A stretch of 64,000 nucleotides of DNA from JAGVSR01 sp963786675. GTDB taxonomy: Bacteria; Pseudomonadota; Alphaproteobacteria; Rhizobiales; Hyphomicrobiaceae. Positions 1 through 6,853 of the stretch are shown here, one piece after another (position 1 is the stretch's first letter; each line of letters opens with the position of its first letter). A model generated the notes under the pieces. The model was given only the letters and a program-made list of their open reading frames with translations, did not search any database and was not told the origin of the DNA. The DNA lies in assembly GCA_963786675.1 (NCBI GenBank), contig CAWAZY010000002.1, forward strand, positions 1 through 64,000, given 5' to 3'. The translations under genes and the position numbers were made by a program.

Positions 1-192
1 CGCGCCTGCCCGGCGAAGGAACCGACCCCATCCCAGGGTTCGTCGGCCTCTATCGCCGCTCATAACGTCCTTGATCTTGCGCGCCAACTGGGGGGACAGG
101 CCTTTTGGCCTATACCCTCTTAAATTGCGTGCCGTCGGTCTGCTTTAGATCCCGATGCGGGTCTAATTTCTACGATGGGAGTGCATTGACCG
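1..192. other. Left-edge stretch with no resolved gene
   Basis: No complete gene is seen here. A short open frame on the plus strand runs in from the window edge and stops at 63-65, with a 20-residue tail ending in LYRRS. It could be the C-terminus of an upstream gene, but it is too short to identify. The rest is the leader of the ABC ATPase gene that starts at 193. I looked for a Zur-like dyad here and saw none. Confidence 0.3.
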
Positions 193-879
193 GTGGCTGT
201 GCTGCAGATTTCCAGGCTCGTTTATCGTTGGCCGCTGGCAGGACGCGACACGTTGCGGATCGATGACATGTCGCTCGATGCGGGGCAGCGGCTGTTTCTT
301 TACGGGCCGAGCGGTTGCGGCAAGTCGACCCTGCTCTCGGCCATCGCAGGCGTAGTTGCTGTGCCTGACGGCACCGTCTTGGTGGCGGGCACGGATATCG
401 GCGGATTGCGCGGCGGCGCGCGGGACCTGTACCGGGTCGATCACATCGGCCTGATCTTTCAGGTCTTCAATCTTGTCCCGTGGCTCAGCGCACTCGACAA
501 TGTCCTTTTGCCCTGCCGGTTTTCGGCGCGGAGGCGCGCGCGCGCGGGGGCTGATCCAAGCGCGACGGCGCGACGCCTCATGCGTGAACTCGGTCTCGAT
601 GATCCGGCACTCGCCGATGCGCCTGCCGCCACGCTCAGCGTTGGCCAGCAGCAACGCGTCGCGGCGGCTCGCGCGCTGATAGGCACGCCGGAACTCGTAC
701 TGGCGGACGAACCCACATCGGCGCTCGACGCGGACGCCAAGGATCGCTTCGTGGAGCTTCTGACCCGGGAGTGCGCCGATGCCGGAGCCGCGCTTCTTTT
801 CGTCAGCCACGACCGAAGCCTGGAAGATCAGTTCGATGCCGCCATCGATTTCCGCGACCTGAACCGAGAGGCGGCGTGA
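193..879 (+). CDS. ABC transporter ATP-binding protein, LolD/MacB-like
   Basis: This is the 228-residue ATPase subunit of an ABC transporter of the LolD/MacB/DevA class, which power FtsX-type permeases rather than classic importers. The Walker A motif GPSGCGKST lies near residue 38, the signature LSVGQQQR near 142, and the Walker B LVLADEPTSALD near 163; a switch His follows in FVSHD. The start is GTG. The stop codon overlaps the ATG of the permease gene by one base, so the two are translationally coupled. The downstream DUF3299 gene and the His-rich loop of the permease point to a metal-linked role. The family and motifs are seen directly; the substrate is inferred and unknown. Confidence 0.9.
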   Translation: MAVLQISRLVYRWPLAGRDTLRIDDMSLDAGQRLFLYGPSGCGKSTLLSAIAGVVAVPDGTVLVAGTDIGGLRGGARDLYRVDHIGLIFQVFNLVPWLSALDNVLLPCRFSARRRARAGADPSATARRLMRELGLDDPALADAPAATLSVGQQQRVAAARALIGTPELVLADEPTSALDADAKDRFVELLTRECADAGAALLFVSHDRSLEDQFDAAIDFRDLNREAA

Positions 880-2306
880 TGCTCGGCCTTGCACTGCGCA
901 GCTTGTGGAACAGGCGCTTTGTCGCGGCTCTCACGGTTCTGTCCATCGCGCTGAGCGTCGCGCTGATCCTTGGTGTGGAGCGGGTCCGCAACGAGGCGCG
1001 AGACAGCTTCGCCAACTCGGCGTCGGGGATCGACCTGATCGTCGCGCCGCGCGGGAACTCGGTACAGATTCTCATGGCCACGGTGTTCGGGGTCGGGTCG
1101 ACGGGGACGGGACTTGCGTGGCAAACCTACAAGCTGGTTGAAGATCTGCCGCAAGTAGCGTGGTCGGTGCCAATCCAGATGGGTGACAACCACCGTGGAT
1201 TTCCCGTCATTGGCACCACTGCCGCTTATTTCAAACGCTTCCGGCATTCCGGGGGGCAGCCCCTGACGCTTGCCCAGGGGCAGGCGTTCGACGACGACAA
1301 GCCAGACGCGGCCGTCGTCGGTGCCGAGGTTGCTGCCCGCTTCGGTTATGGCCCCGGCTCCGTTATCGTGAACGCCCATGGCGCCGGCGCCGCGTCCTTC
1401 GATGTTCACGACGAGGCGCCCTTCACGATCACTGGTGTTCTCGCTCCGACGGGGACAGCCGTGGACCGCATGGTGTTCGTGACCCTCAAGGGGTTCGACG
1501 AACTGCATGCGAAGAGCATCCCGCCCCCGGCAGACCCCTTCGACGTCAGGGCGCCTGGCCCCCAGCCTGACGCTGCACAAGTCGACACAGCCGCGAGCCG
1601 CGCGTTGGAGCATCGCAAAGATGAGCAACGGGAGAACGGCCATGCCGGGCATGACCATGCCGCGGATGCGCATGCTGCCCCTGACGGCGCCGACGGTGCA
1701 CACGCCGACGAGCACGGGCGCCTGGATACGCATGGCGATCATCGCCACGAGCCTGCAACGATCAATGCAATCTACGTCGGCCTGTCGGATCGTTCCGCGG
1801 TGCTGGGCATTCAACGAACACTGGCGGAACTCCGGTCGGACGCCGTCTCGGCCGTCATCCCGGCCGTGGCTTTGGCCGAGCTTTGGTCGATCACCGGGAC
1901 GGCCGAACGTGCCATGCAGGTCATGGCTTTTGCCGTGGCGCTGGCAGGGATGACGGGCATGGTGGTCATGCTGTCGGCCACGCTCGATGCGCGGCGGCGG
2001 GAATTTGCGATCCTGCGTTCTGTCGGCGCGACGCCGCGCCGGATCTTCACTCTGATCGTGACAGAGGCAGCTCTGCTGATGGGCATGGGGATGCTCGGTG
2101 GTCTCTTCCTGCTCGCACTCGCAGTGTGGCTCTTCAGCCCGCTGCTGGCCTTGCGGTTCGGCCTGACGCTCGATCTCGGTCCGGTCGAGACCCGAGAACT
2201 CGCGCTTCTTGTCGCAATCTTCGGCGCCGGTCTTGCGGCGTCGCTCGTTCCCGCGGTGCGGGTCTATCGCATGACACTCGCAGACGGCCTGTCCGTGCGG
2301 CTATGA
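879..2306 (+). CDS. FtsX-type ABC permease with a His-rich extracytoplasmic loop
   Basis: This is a 475-residue permease of the FtsX/MacB family. There is one N-terminal membrane segment (about residues 13-33), a large extracytoplasmic domain, and three C-terminal membrane segments with the family's LRSVGATPRRIF cytoplasmic motif. I place the start at ATG 879, overlapping the ATPase stop; an upstream in-frame ATG at 771 would add 36 residues lying inside the ATPase gene and is unlikely. Residues about 247-292 carry a loop rich in His, Asp and Glu (HAGHDHAADAHA, later GDHRHE), which looks like a low-affinity metal-binding loop such as those in zinc transporters. It probably forms a complex with the ATPase of gene 193-879 and works with the DUF3299 protein. 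The metal and the direction of transport cannot be read from sequence. Confidence 0.88.
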   Translation: MLGLALRSLWNRRFVAALTVLSIALSVALILGVERVRNEARDSFANSASGIDLIVAPRGNSVQILMATVFGVGSTGTGLAWQTYKLVEDLPQVAWSVPIQMGDNHRGFPVIGTTAAYFKRFRHSGGQPLTLAQGQAFDDDKPDAAVVGAEVAARFGYGPGSVIVNAHGAGAASFDVHDEAPFTITGVLAPTGTAVDRMVFVTLKGFDELHAKSIPPPADPFDVRAPGPQPDAAQVDTAASRALEHRKDEQRENGHAGHDHAADAHAAPDGADGAHADEHGRLDTHGDHRHEPATINAIYVGLSDRSAVLGIQRTLAELRSDAVSAVIPAVALAELWSITGTAERAMQVMAFAVALAGMTGMVVMLSATLDARRREFAILRSVGATPRRIFTLIVTEAALLMGMGMLGGLFLLALAVWLFSPLLALRFGLTLDLGPVETRELALLVAIFGAGLAASLVPAVRVYRMTLADGLSVRL

Positions 2307-2328
2307 TACCTCCGAGGAGAATGGAGAC

Positions 2329-2985
2329 ATGAACACGATCGCCAGATGGCTCGCCAGTTCGCTCGTAGCGGGCTTGGCAGCGGTTTCAGCGGGTTCGGCC
2401 ATTGGGGAGCCAGCCGAAGTGAAGTGGTCAGACCTCGCGCCTCCAGTCGCAGAGATCTCCAATCCGTTCGAGAGCTTGACGAATGAACAGATGGATGCGC
2501 TGCGCAGGATCATTCGGCTGGAATGGGTTGGCGATGCGAAGAAGACGGCCGAGGCCAACGCGCTTCGCGTGGATCTGACAGCGCAGGGTCTCGACGTCGA
2601 AGGGTTGTTCGCGGCTCGGCTGAAAATCATCGAACAGCACCGTCAAGCCGCCAGCAGCTTGAACGAGGCGATCCTCGGAAAGGAAGTTCGCATTCCAGGT
2701 TATGTCCTGCCGCTTGAGATGCGCGACCGAAAGGCGGTCGAGTTTCTCCTCGTGCCAACAGCCGGCGCCTGCATCCACACACCACCGCCCCCTGCCAATC
2801 AGCTGATCCACGTGGTCCATCCTGAGGGGATCGAGATCAAGGGGCTCTACGATCCGGTCTGGGTCACCGGTGTCGTCGAAGCAGGTCTCTCGACAAAAAA
2901 CGTGCGATACAGCGACGGACAGAGCAAGGTCGAAGTCGGCTACGGAATGCGCCACGCCTCGGTGGTTCCGTTTCACCCCCACTGA
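2329..2985 (+). CDS. DUF3299 family exported protein
   Basis: This 218-residue protein has a short N-terminal hydrophobic signal-like segment (to about residue 27) and a C-terminal DUF3299 domain. The domain is recognised by the block IPGYVLPLE, then FLLVPTAGACIHTPPPPANQ with its conserved Cys and His, then the GLYDPVWVTG region. The gene starts 22 bp after the permease stop with a GGAG-type ribosome site, so it is the third gene of the ABC operon. DUF3299 proteins commonly sit beside FtsX-type ABC transporters in proteobacteria, and some of those loci respond to zinc; that link is family knowledge recalled without a search. A role as periplasmic partner of the transporter is inferred. Its biochemical activity is unknown. 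Confidence 0.85.
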   Translation: MNTIARWLASSLVAGLAAVSAGSAIGEPAEVKWSDLAPPVAEISNPFESLTNEQMDALRRIIRLEWVGDAKKTAEANALRVDLTAQGLDVEGLFAARLKIIEQHRQAASSLNEAILGKEVRIPGYVLPLEMRDRKAVEFLLVPTAGACIHTPPPPANQLIHVVHPEGIEIKGLYDPVWVTGVVEAGLSTKNVRYSDGQSKVEVGYGMRHASVVPFHPH

Positions 2986-3019
2986 AGTGGTCGCCGTTCC
3001 GAAATCGTACATCGGGGCA

Positions 3020-3042
3020 GACCACTCGCTGGGGGCTGGTCA
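3020..3042 (+). repeat. Inverted copy of an IS-end-like 23-mer
   Basis: A 23-bp segment beginning GACCACTCGCTGGGGGCT is the inverted counterpart, with two mismatches, of 3128-3150, which is the left end of the IS3 element. The two copies flank about 85 bp. It may be a relic of another IS end or of an adjacent deletion event. Confidence 0.55.
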
Positions 3043-3161
3043 TGGTTGCCCAAAGGCAGTTGCGGCAGCGGTCGAATTGAGATTGGATTTAAGAAGCCGT
3101 CCGATCCACGCACCATTTCTCAGATTCTGATCAGCCCCCAACGAGTGGTCCAAGTTCAATG

Positions 3162-4079
3162 TTAGTTGAAGGCTCCTCCTTCTGCTAGAGGCTGCGTGGA
3201 CGAGGGAGCGGGCGCAACCCGCGAGTAAGGCCATGCAGCCAGCGCCGGAACAAAGACCTCTGGCGCCGGCGGCTTGTAGCCGAGCGACGCGTGCGGCCTG
3301 ACCGCATTGTAATGCCGGCGCCAACTTTCGATGACGATCTGCGCCTCGCGGAGCGAATAGAAAATCTCACCGTTGAGCAACTCGTCTCTGAGCCGGGCGT
3401 TGAAGCTCTCGACGTAACCATTCTCCCACGGCGAGCCCGGTGCGATGTAGGCCGTTTTCCCGCCGACGGCAGCGATCCATTTCTGCACCGCCTCAGCGAT
3501 GAACTCTGGGCCGTTGTCCGAACGAATGTGCCCGGGAACACCGCGCGCCAGGAACAGATCGCACAGAACATCAATGACGTCCGTTGAGTTGAGCTTGCGC
3601 CGAACGCGGATTGCCAAGCTCTCGTGCGTGAACTCGTCGACGACATTGAGCATCCGGTATTTCCTCCCCTCATGCGTGCGATCTTCGACGAAGTCGTAGC
3701 TCCACACGTGATTGCGGTGTTCCGGGCGCAGCCGGATGCACGAGCCGTCGGTAAGCCACAAACGCCGGCGTTTCGGTTGTTTGTACGGAACCTTCAGCCC
3801 CTCGCGTCGCCAGATGCGTTCGACACGCTTGTCATTGACGAGCCAGCCCGCATGGCGCAGCAACGCTGCGATCTTGCGATAGCCGTAGCGGCCATACTGG
3901 CTGGCAAGCTCGATGATGTCGGCGGTCAAACGATCTTCGTCGTCGCGCCCCGTCGGCGCCTGACGTTGTGTCGAGCGTTGCTGTCCGAGTGCCGCACAGG
4001 CACGACGCTCGGAGACGTGAAGGACACGTCGAACATGCTCGATACAAAGTCTTCGGCGTGCGGGGCTTAGAAGTTTCCC
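3162..4079 (-). CDS. IS3-family transposase OrfB (DDE integrase part)
   Basis: This is the catalytic half of the IS3 transposase. It has an HTH_21-type segment (GRYGYRKIAALLRHAG) and then an rve integrase core. The acidic triad is visible as Asp in WSYDF, Asp in RSDNG and Glu in YVESFNARLRDE, with the usual 35-residue gap between the last two. The best independent start is a TTG at 3929, but the frame is open upstream to the end of orfA and encodes the family-typical segment LSPARRR...VRRVL...RRACAALGQ. The product is therefore expected to be made as an OrfA-OrfB fusion by -1 frameshifting at 4073-4079. It catalyses cutting and joining of the element's ends. Confidence 0.9.
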   Translation of the reverse strand, partial: GKLLSPARRRLCIEHVRRVLHVSERRACAALGQQRSTQRQAPTGRDDEDRLTADIIELASQYGRYGYRKIAALLRHAGWLVNDKRVERIWRREGLKVPYKQPKRRRLWLTDGSCIRLRPEHRNHVWSYDFVEDRTHEGRKYRMLNVVDEFTHESLAIRVRRKLNSTDVIDVLCDLFLARGVPGHIRSDNGPEFIAEAVQKWIAAVGGKTAYIAPGSPWENGYVESFNARLRDELLNGEIFYSLREAQIVIESWRRHYNAVRPHASLGYKPPAPEVFVPALAAWPYSRVAPAPSSTQPLAEGGAFN

Positions 4080-4345
4080 TTGGCGGCCTCCGCCAGGATC
4101 AGCTTATCGAGCGTCAGATCGGACACAGCTTTGCGCAGGCGCTGGTTCTCCAGCTCCAGGTCCTTCATCCGCCTGACTTGATCGGTCTGCAAACCGCCGA
4201 ACTCACGCCGCCAGCGGTAGTACGTCACCTGCGTCACGCCGAGCGTGCGCACAACGTCGGGCACCTTGGTCCCTTGGGCCAGCAGAACGTCCGCCTGCCG
4301 AAGCTTCGAGACGATCTCTTCGGGCTTGTAATTCCTCTTCGCCAT
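4067..4345 (-). CDS. IS3-family transposase OrfA (HTH protein)
   Basis: This 92-residue OrfA has an HTH_Tnp_1 fold (KRNYKPEEIVSKLRQADVLL, then GVTQVTYYRWRREFGG) followed by a leucine-zipper-like coiled coil (LELENQRLRKAVSDLTLDK). It binds the inverted repeats and helps the transposase multimerise. It ends in AAKGNF directly at the slippery site, as in related IS407-like elements. The ribosome site is AGGACGG just before the ATG. Confidence 0.9.
   Translation of the reverse strand: MAKRNYKPEEIVSKLRQADVLLAQGTKVPDVVRTLGVTQVTYYRWRREFGGLQTDQVRRMKDLELENQRLRKAVSDLTLDKLILAEAAKGNF
4073..4079 (-). other. Predicted -1 ribosomal frameshift site
   Basis: On the minus strand the heptamer GGGAAAC is phased as G GGA AAC in the orfA frame, the X XXY YYZ form expected for tandem -1 slippage, and lies 4 bases before the orfA stop. 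Slippage joins orfA to the open orfB frame. The phase is seen; its use is inferred from the family. Confidence 0.65.
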
Positions 4346-4405
4346 TTCCGTCCTCCTCGGGGATAAAATCCATACTTCGAGTTGGACCAGTTCGAGGGGG
4401 GAGGA

Positions 4406-4615
4406 TCAGAGATAGATGAAGCATTCAGATTGGGCCAGGGCCGCGCGGATCTTGCGCGGTAGATCAACGCCCGGCTTCAAATATTTTTCGTCTCGGAAGA
4501 TCGATAGGGGCGGTTGCAGAAAGGGCTTCGCATAATCCTTGAGCGCCAGTTCGAGATTGACAGCAAAGGCAGTGCTGGACTGATGCTTATAGGAAATGAA
4601 TGCCTTGTATTTCAC
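4406..4615 (-). pseudogene. TIR-domain protein, truncated by the IS element
   Basis: The N-terminal 69 residues of a bacterial TIR-like protein remain. MKYKAFISYKHQ is the beta-A strand and its loop, FRDEKYL corresponds to the box-2/BB-loop area, and IRAALAQSECFIYL is the next helix and strand. The GTG start at 4615 has a GGAG site 9 bp upstream. The reading frame stops in the last bases of the IS right end, so the stop codon comes from the element and the rest of the TIR domain, including the catalytic Glu region, is lost. TIR proteins in defence systems typically hydrolyse NAD+ or make cyclic ADP-ribose signals. It lies 244 bp downstream of the trypsin-like gene on the same strand and may once have shared an operon with it. 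Confidence 0.8.
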
Positions 4616-4859
4616 GTGCTGGATCTCCGGTGCTCCTAGCCTGTCTCAAACACCGTGCGGGTCAGCCGGTTGAACTGAGCGGAGCACATCCAGTCCCGTA
4701 ACTGCGCTCGATGGGTTCAAGAAAGATTGAAATCTCTGCATCCACTTTGCCTCGATCTTTGTTGCGCAGGACAGTTGAGTTTCTCGCGCCAGGATGCGGC
4801 GGATTCATGTGCCTCAGCACGTCGCGTCGGAGCCATGAAACACACTCCCACCGAGTGGA

Positions 4860-6818
4860 TTACTTCCCCTTGATAAGTCCCAGCCCCCGCCGTTGTGGCT
4901 TGCGGCTGGCGGTAATGGCCTTGCGGATGGACCGGATGCAGACCCCTTGGTTGGCGAAGACAGATCCGCTGCGCCCCTTCAGCCGCGGCCGGCCTTCGAA
5001 CTGATTGAAGCCCATGTGATGAAGGCCGATGACGCTCCAATTCTCGGTGTCGAAAACCGGACTACCGGAATTGCCGGGCTCCGTCGGCGCGCGATAATGC
5101 AGATAGGTGGGGTCCTCTTCCGTCGCGGATCTCGGACCGACATCCACCAACACGCCATTCGCCCCCGTCAGCGCCCCCACGATCGAAAGCGACAGAGGCC
5201 CGCCCAAAGGGTGCCCGATGACACTGACCCGCGTCGCACTGCCAGAATGTTGAACATCCTCGGCGACGAGCTTCCGATTGGCATCCGCAATTGGCAGAGG
5301 CACGAGCGCGGGGGAGCTATCGGTCACTTTAACGAGGCATGAGTCGAATTCGGCGATGGAGGATTGCCAGACGACAGCAGGATCAAATTTCAGTTCCGTA
5401 CCTTGTGCCGCCTCGAGCTTGGCACGCGCATGCCGAGGCTCAAGGGCTTTCGGTTCAGCCCCCGGCTTATCGGGATCGCTCATGACATGCGCGTTTGTCA
5501 GGAGATAGAGATCCGTGCCGAGGCTCGCACACAAGTCGCTGCCGCGGACGAGAAAGCCGGTGCCGACCGTGTTTCCCGTCGACGCATTGCAGATGCCGAC
5601 GATACTCGCCGCCCGCGCAACGACCGTCTTGAGATCGGCGAGCTTCATGAAGTTCCCGCCTTCCACCATCGTTTCGGTGTAGTGGTATTCTTGTGAAGCG
5701 GCGAACCGGCCGAGTGCTCCCAGGTCGTCACCCGGCAGGTGGAACTTTGTTTCGTCCTGGCCGATTTGAGCCGCCTTGAGAACCGCCAGAATGGCCCCGG
5801 CGCTCGCGTGGCCAGGTGCAATTCGCCAGACAGATTCAAGCTGCCGTAGAGCACTGGCGAGCATGAACGCGTGCGTACTGCGGTGACGCGCGAAGGCCCC
5901 GAAACGCTGAGCCGCGGTTTCGTAGTCTTTGAGCGCCAGTAGAACCTCACCCGATGAGGCCAGCATCCAGGGATCGTTCGTCGCGGCGAGCAGAGGTTCG
6001 ATGGCCGCCGCTGTGCGCCGGGCGATGTCCTCGGGTTCCAGACCGACCGGATTGCGAACAGGCTGGCCATCTTCACGCGCCAACACGAGCAGCGCCACAA
6101 TGTTGGCCGCGTTCCAGTAGGCTTCCGCCGGTGCCTCGGGGTCATAGATGGCGGCGTAGTTCTCCAAGGCCTTCTGAAGATCCGGCAGATGACGCGCACG
6201 GGTTGATGGGGGGGTGCTGGGCCCCGTAATATGGTCGACATAAATCTGCTTGTGGGCGCGCGCCAAGATCCCGTGTGCCTCGGCCCGGTCGTGACGCGCA
6301 AGATTGGACTGCTGCAGAACCTGTTGAAGCATGGCGATGCCCGCATGCATTTGCCCGGAATCAATGAGGGCCTGCCCGTACGCGCACATCGTCTTGGCAT
6401 CACCTGGAACGAGTGAAAGAGCCCGGTCAGCAGTGCGTCCGAGAAGTTCGAAGGCGCGCGCATCCCGCAAGTATCCAAGTACCTCGCGGATGCTTTCAAT
6501 CTCGATATTCAACCGGGGAGTGGCGAGCAGGGCATACAGCGCGTTCCATGAGGTGCGCAGGGCCGGCATATCGACAGGACGTCCCGCTGAAATTTGCCGG
6601 ATTTCGTCAACGATTGGGTATGGATCGGAGCCTGATGAATGCCCAATACCTCCGCCTTCGCTGAGCGCTTCGACCAACCGGAAAGCGCCCGCACTCGCAA
6701 GAGGACGACCCTCGTCGCTCATCAGGCGGCGAAGTTCGCCCATGAGCCGCTGCACGCCAAATCCATCACCTGCCCGGCTTGCGCGCGCGATGCGATCGAT
6801 CAGTTCTTCCGTGGTCAT
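4860..6818 (-). CDS. TPR/TRAF-binding-like protein with C-terminal trypsin-like serine protease
   Basis: This 652-residue protein has three parts. Residues 1-80 form a small helical N-terminal domain that could be an effector-associated adaptor. Residues about 90-385 are a helical repeat region resembling the TPR-type TRAFs-binding (DUF4071-like) domain. Residues about 400-630 are a trypsin-like serine peptidase with His in TNAHV (about 444), Asp in FDSCLV (about 492) and nucleophile Ser in PGNSGSP (about 584). No signal peptide is present, so it should act in the cytoplasm. I chose ATG 6818 over GTG 6827 because AGGGTGG lies at a good distance. The gene follows the lysozyme-like gene by 35 bp and is probably in one operon with it. 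The likely role is a regulated protease in a conflict system; its substrate is unknown. Confidence 0.82.
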   Translation of the reverse strand: MTTEELIDRIARASRAGDGFGVQRLMGELRRLMSDEGRPLASAGAFRLVEALSEGGGIGHSSGSDPYPIVDEIRQISAGRPVDMPALRTSWNALYALLATPRLNIEIESIREVLGYLRDARAFELLGRTADRALSLVPGDAKTMCAYGQALIDSGQMHAGIAMLQQVLQQSNLARHDRAEAHGILARAHKQIYVDHITGPSTPPSTRARHLPDLQKALENYAAIYDPEAPAEAYWNAANIVALLVLAREDGQPVRNPVGLEPEDIARRTAAAIEPLLAATNDPWMLASSGEVLLALKDYETAAQRFGAFARHRSTHAFMLASALRQLESVWRIAPGHASAGAILAVLKAAQIGQDETKFHLPGDDLGALGRFAASQEYHYTETMVEGGNFMKLADLKTVVARAASIVGICNASTGNTVGTGFLVRGSDLCASLGTDLYLLTNAHVMSDPDKPGAEPKALEPRHARAKLEAAQGTELKFDPAVVWQSSIAEFDSCLVKVTDSSPALVPLPIADANRKLVAEDVQHSGSATRVSVIGHPLGGPLSLSIVGALTGANGVLVDVGPRSATEEDPTYLHYRAPTEPGNSGSPVFDTENWSVIGLHHMGFNQFEGRPRLKGRSGSVFANQGVCIRSIRKAITASRKPQRRGLGLIKGK

Positions 6819-6853
6819 CAACGCCACCCTGCGACCAGTGCTTCAACGTCCCG

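Larger units (their letters stand above)
3128..4408 (-). mobile_element. IS3-family insertion sequence
   Basis: This element of about 1.28 kb carries overlapping orfA and orfB on the minus strand. The left end reads TGATCAGCCCCCAACG and the reverse complement of the right end reads TGATCCTCCCCCCTCG; both continue into a shared GGTCCAA block, so these are imperfect terminal inverted repeats of about 26 bp. The size and gene order fit the IS407-like part of the IS3 family. No target duplication is visible, and the sequence left of the element does not continue the TIR gene cut on the right, so one side has been rearranged. The element looks intact and able to make a transframe transposase. Confidence 0.88.

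Noticed and set aside
771..878. Longer N-terminus for the permease starting at 771
   Set aside because: It would lie inside the ATPase gene, is Arg/Pro-rich, and ATG 879 overlaps the ATPase stop in the usual coupled fashion.
163..894. Minus-strand frame opposite the ABC ATPase
   Set aside because: The plus-strand ATPase has all ABC motifs; the opposite frame has none.
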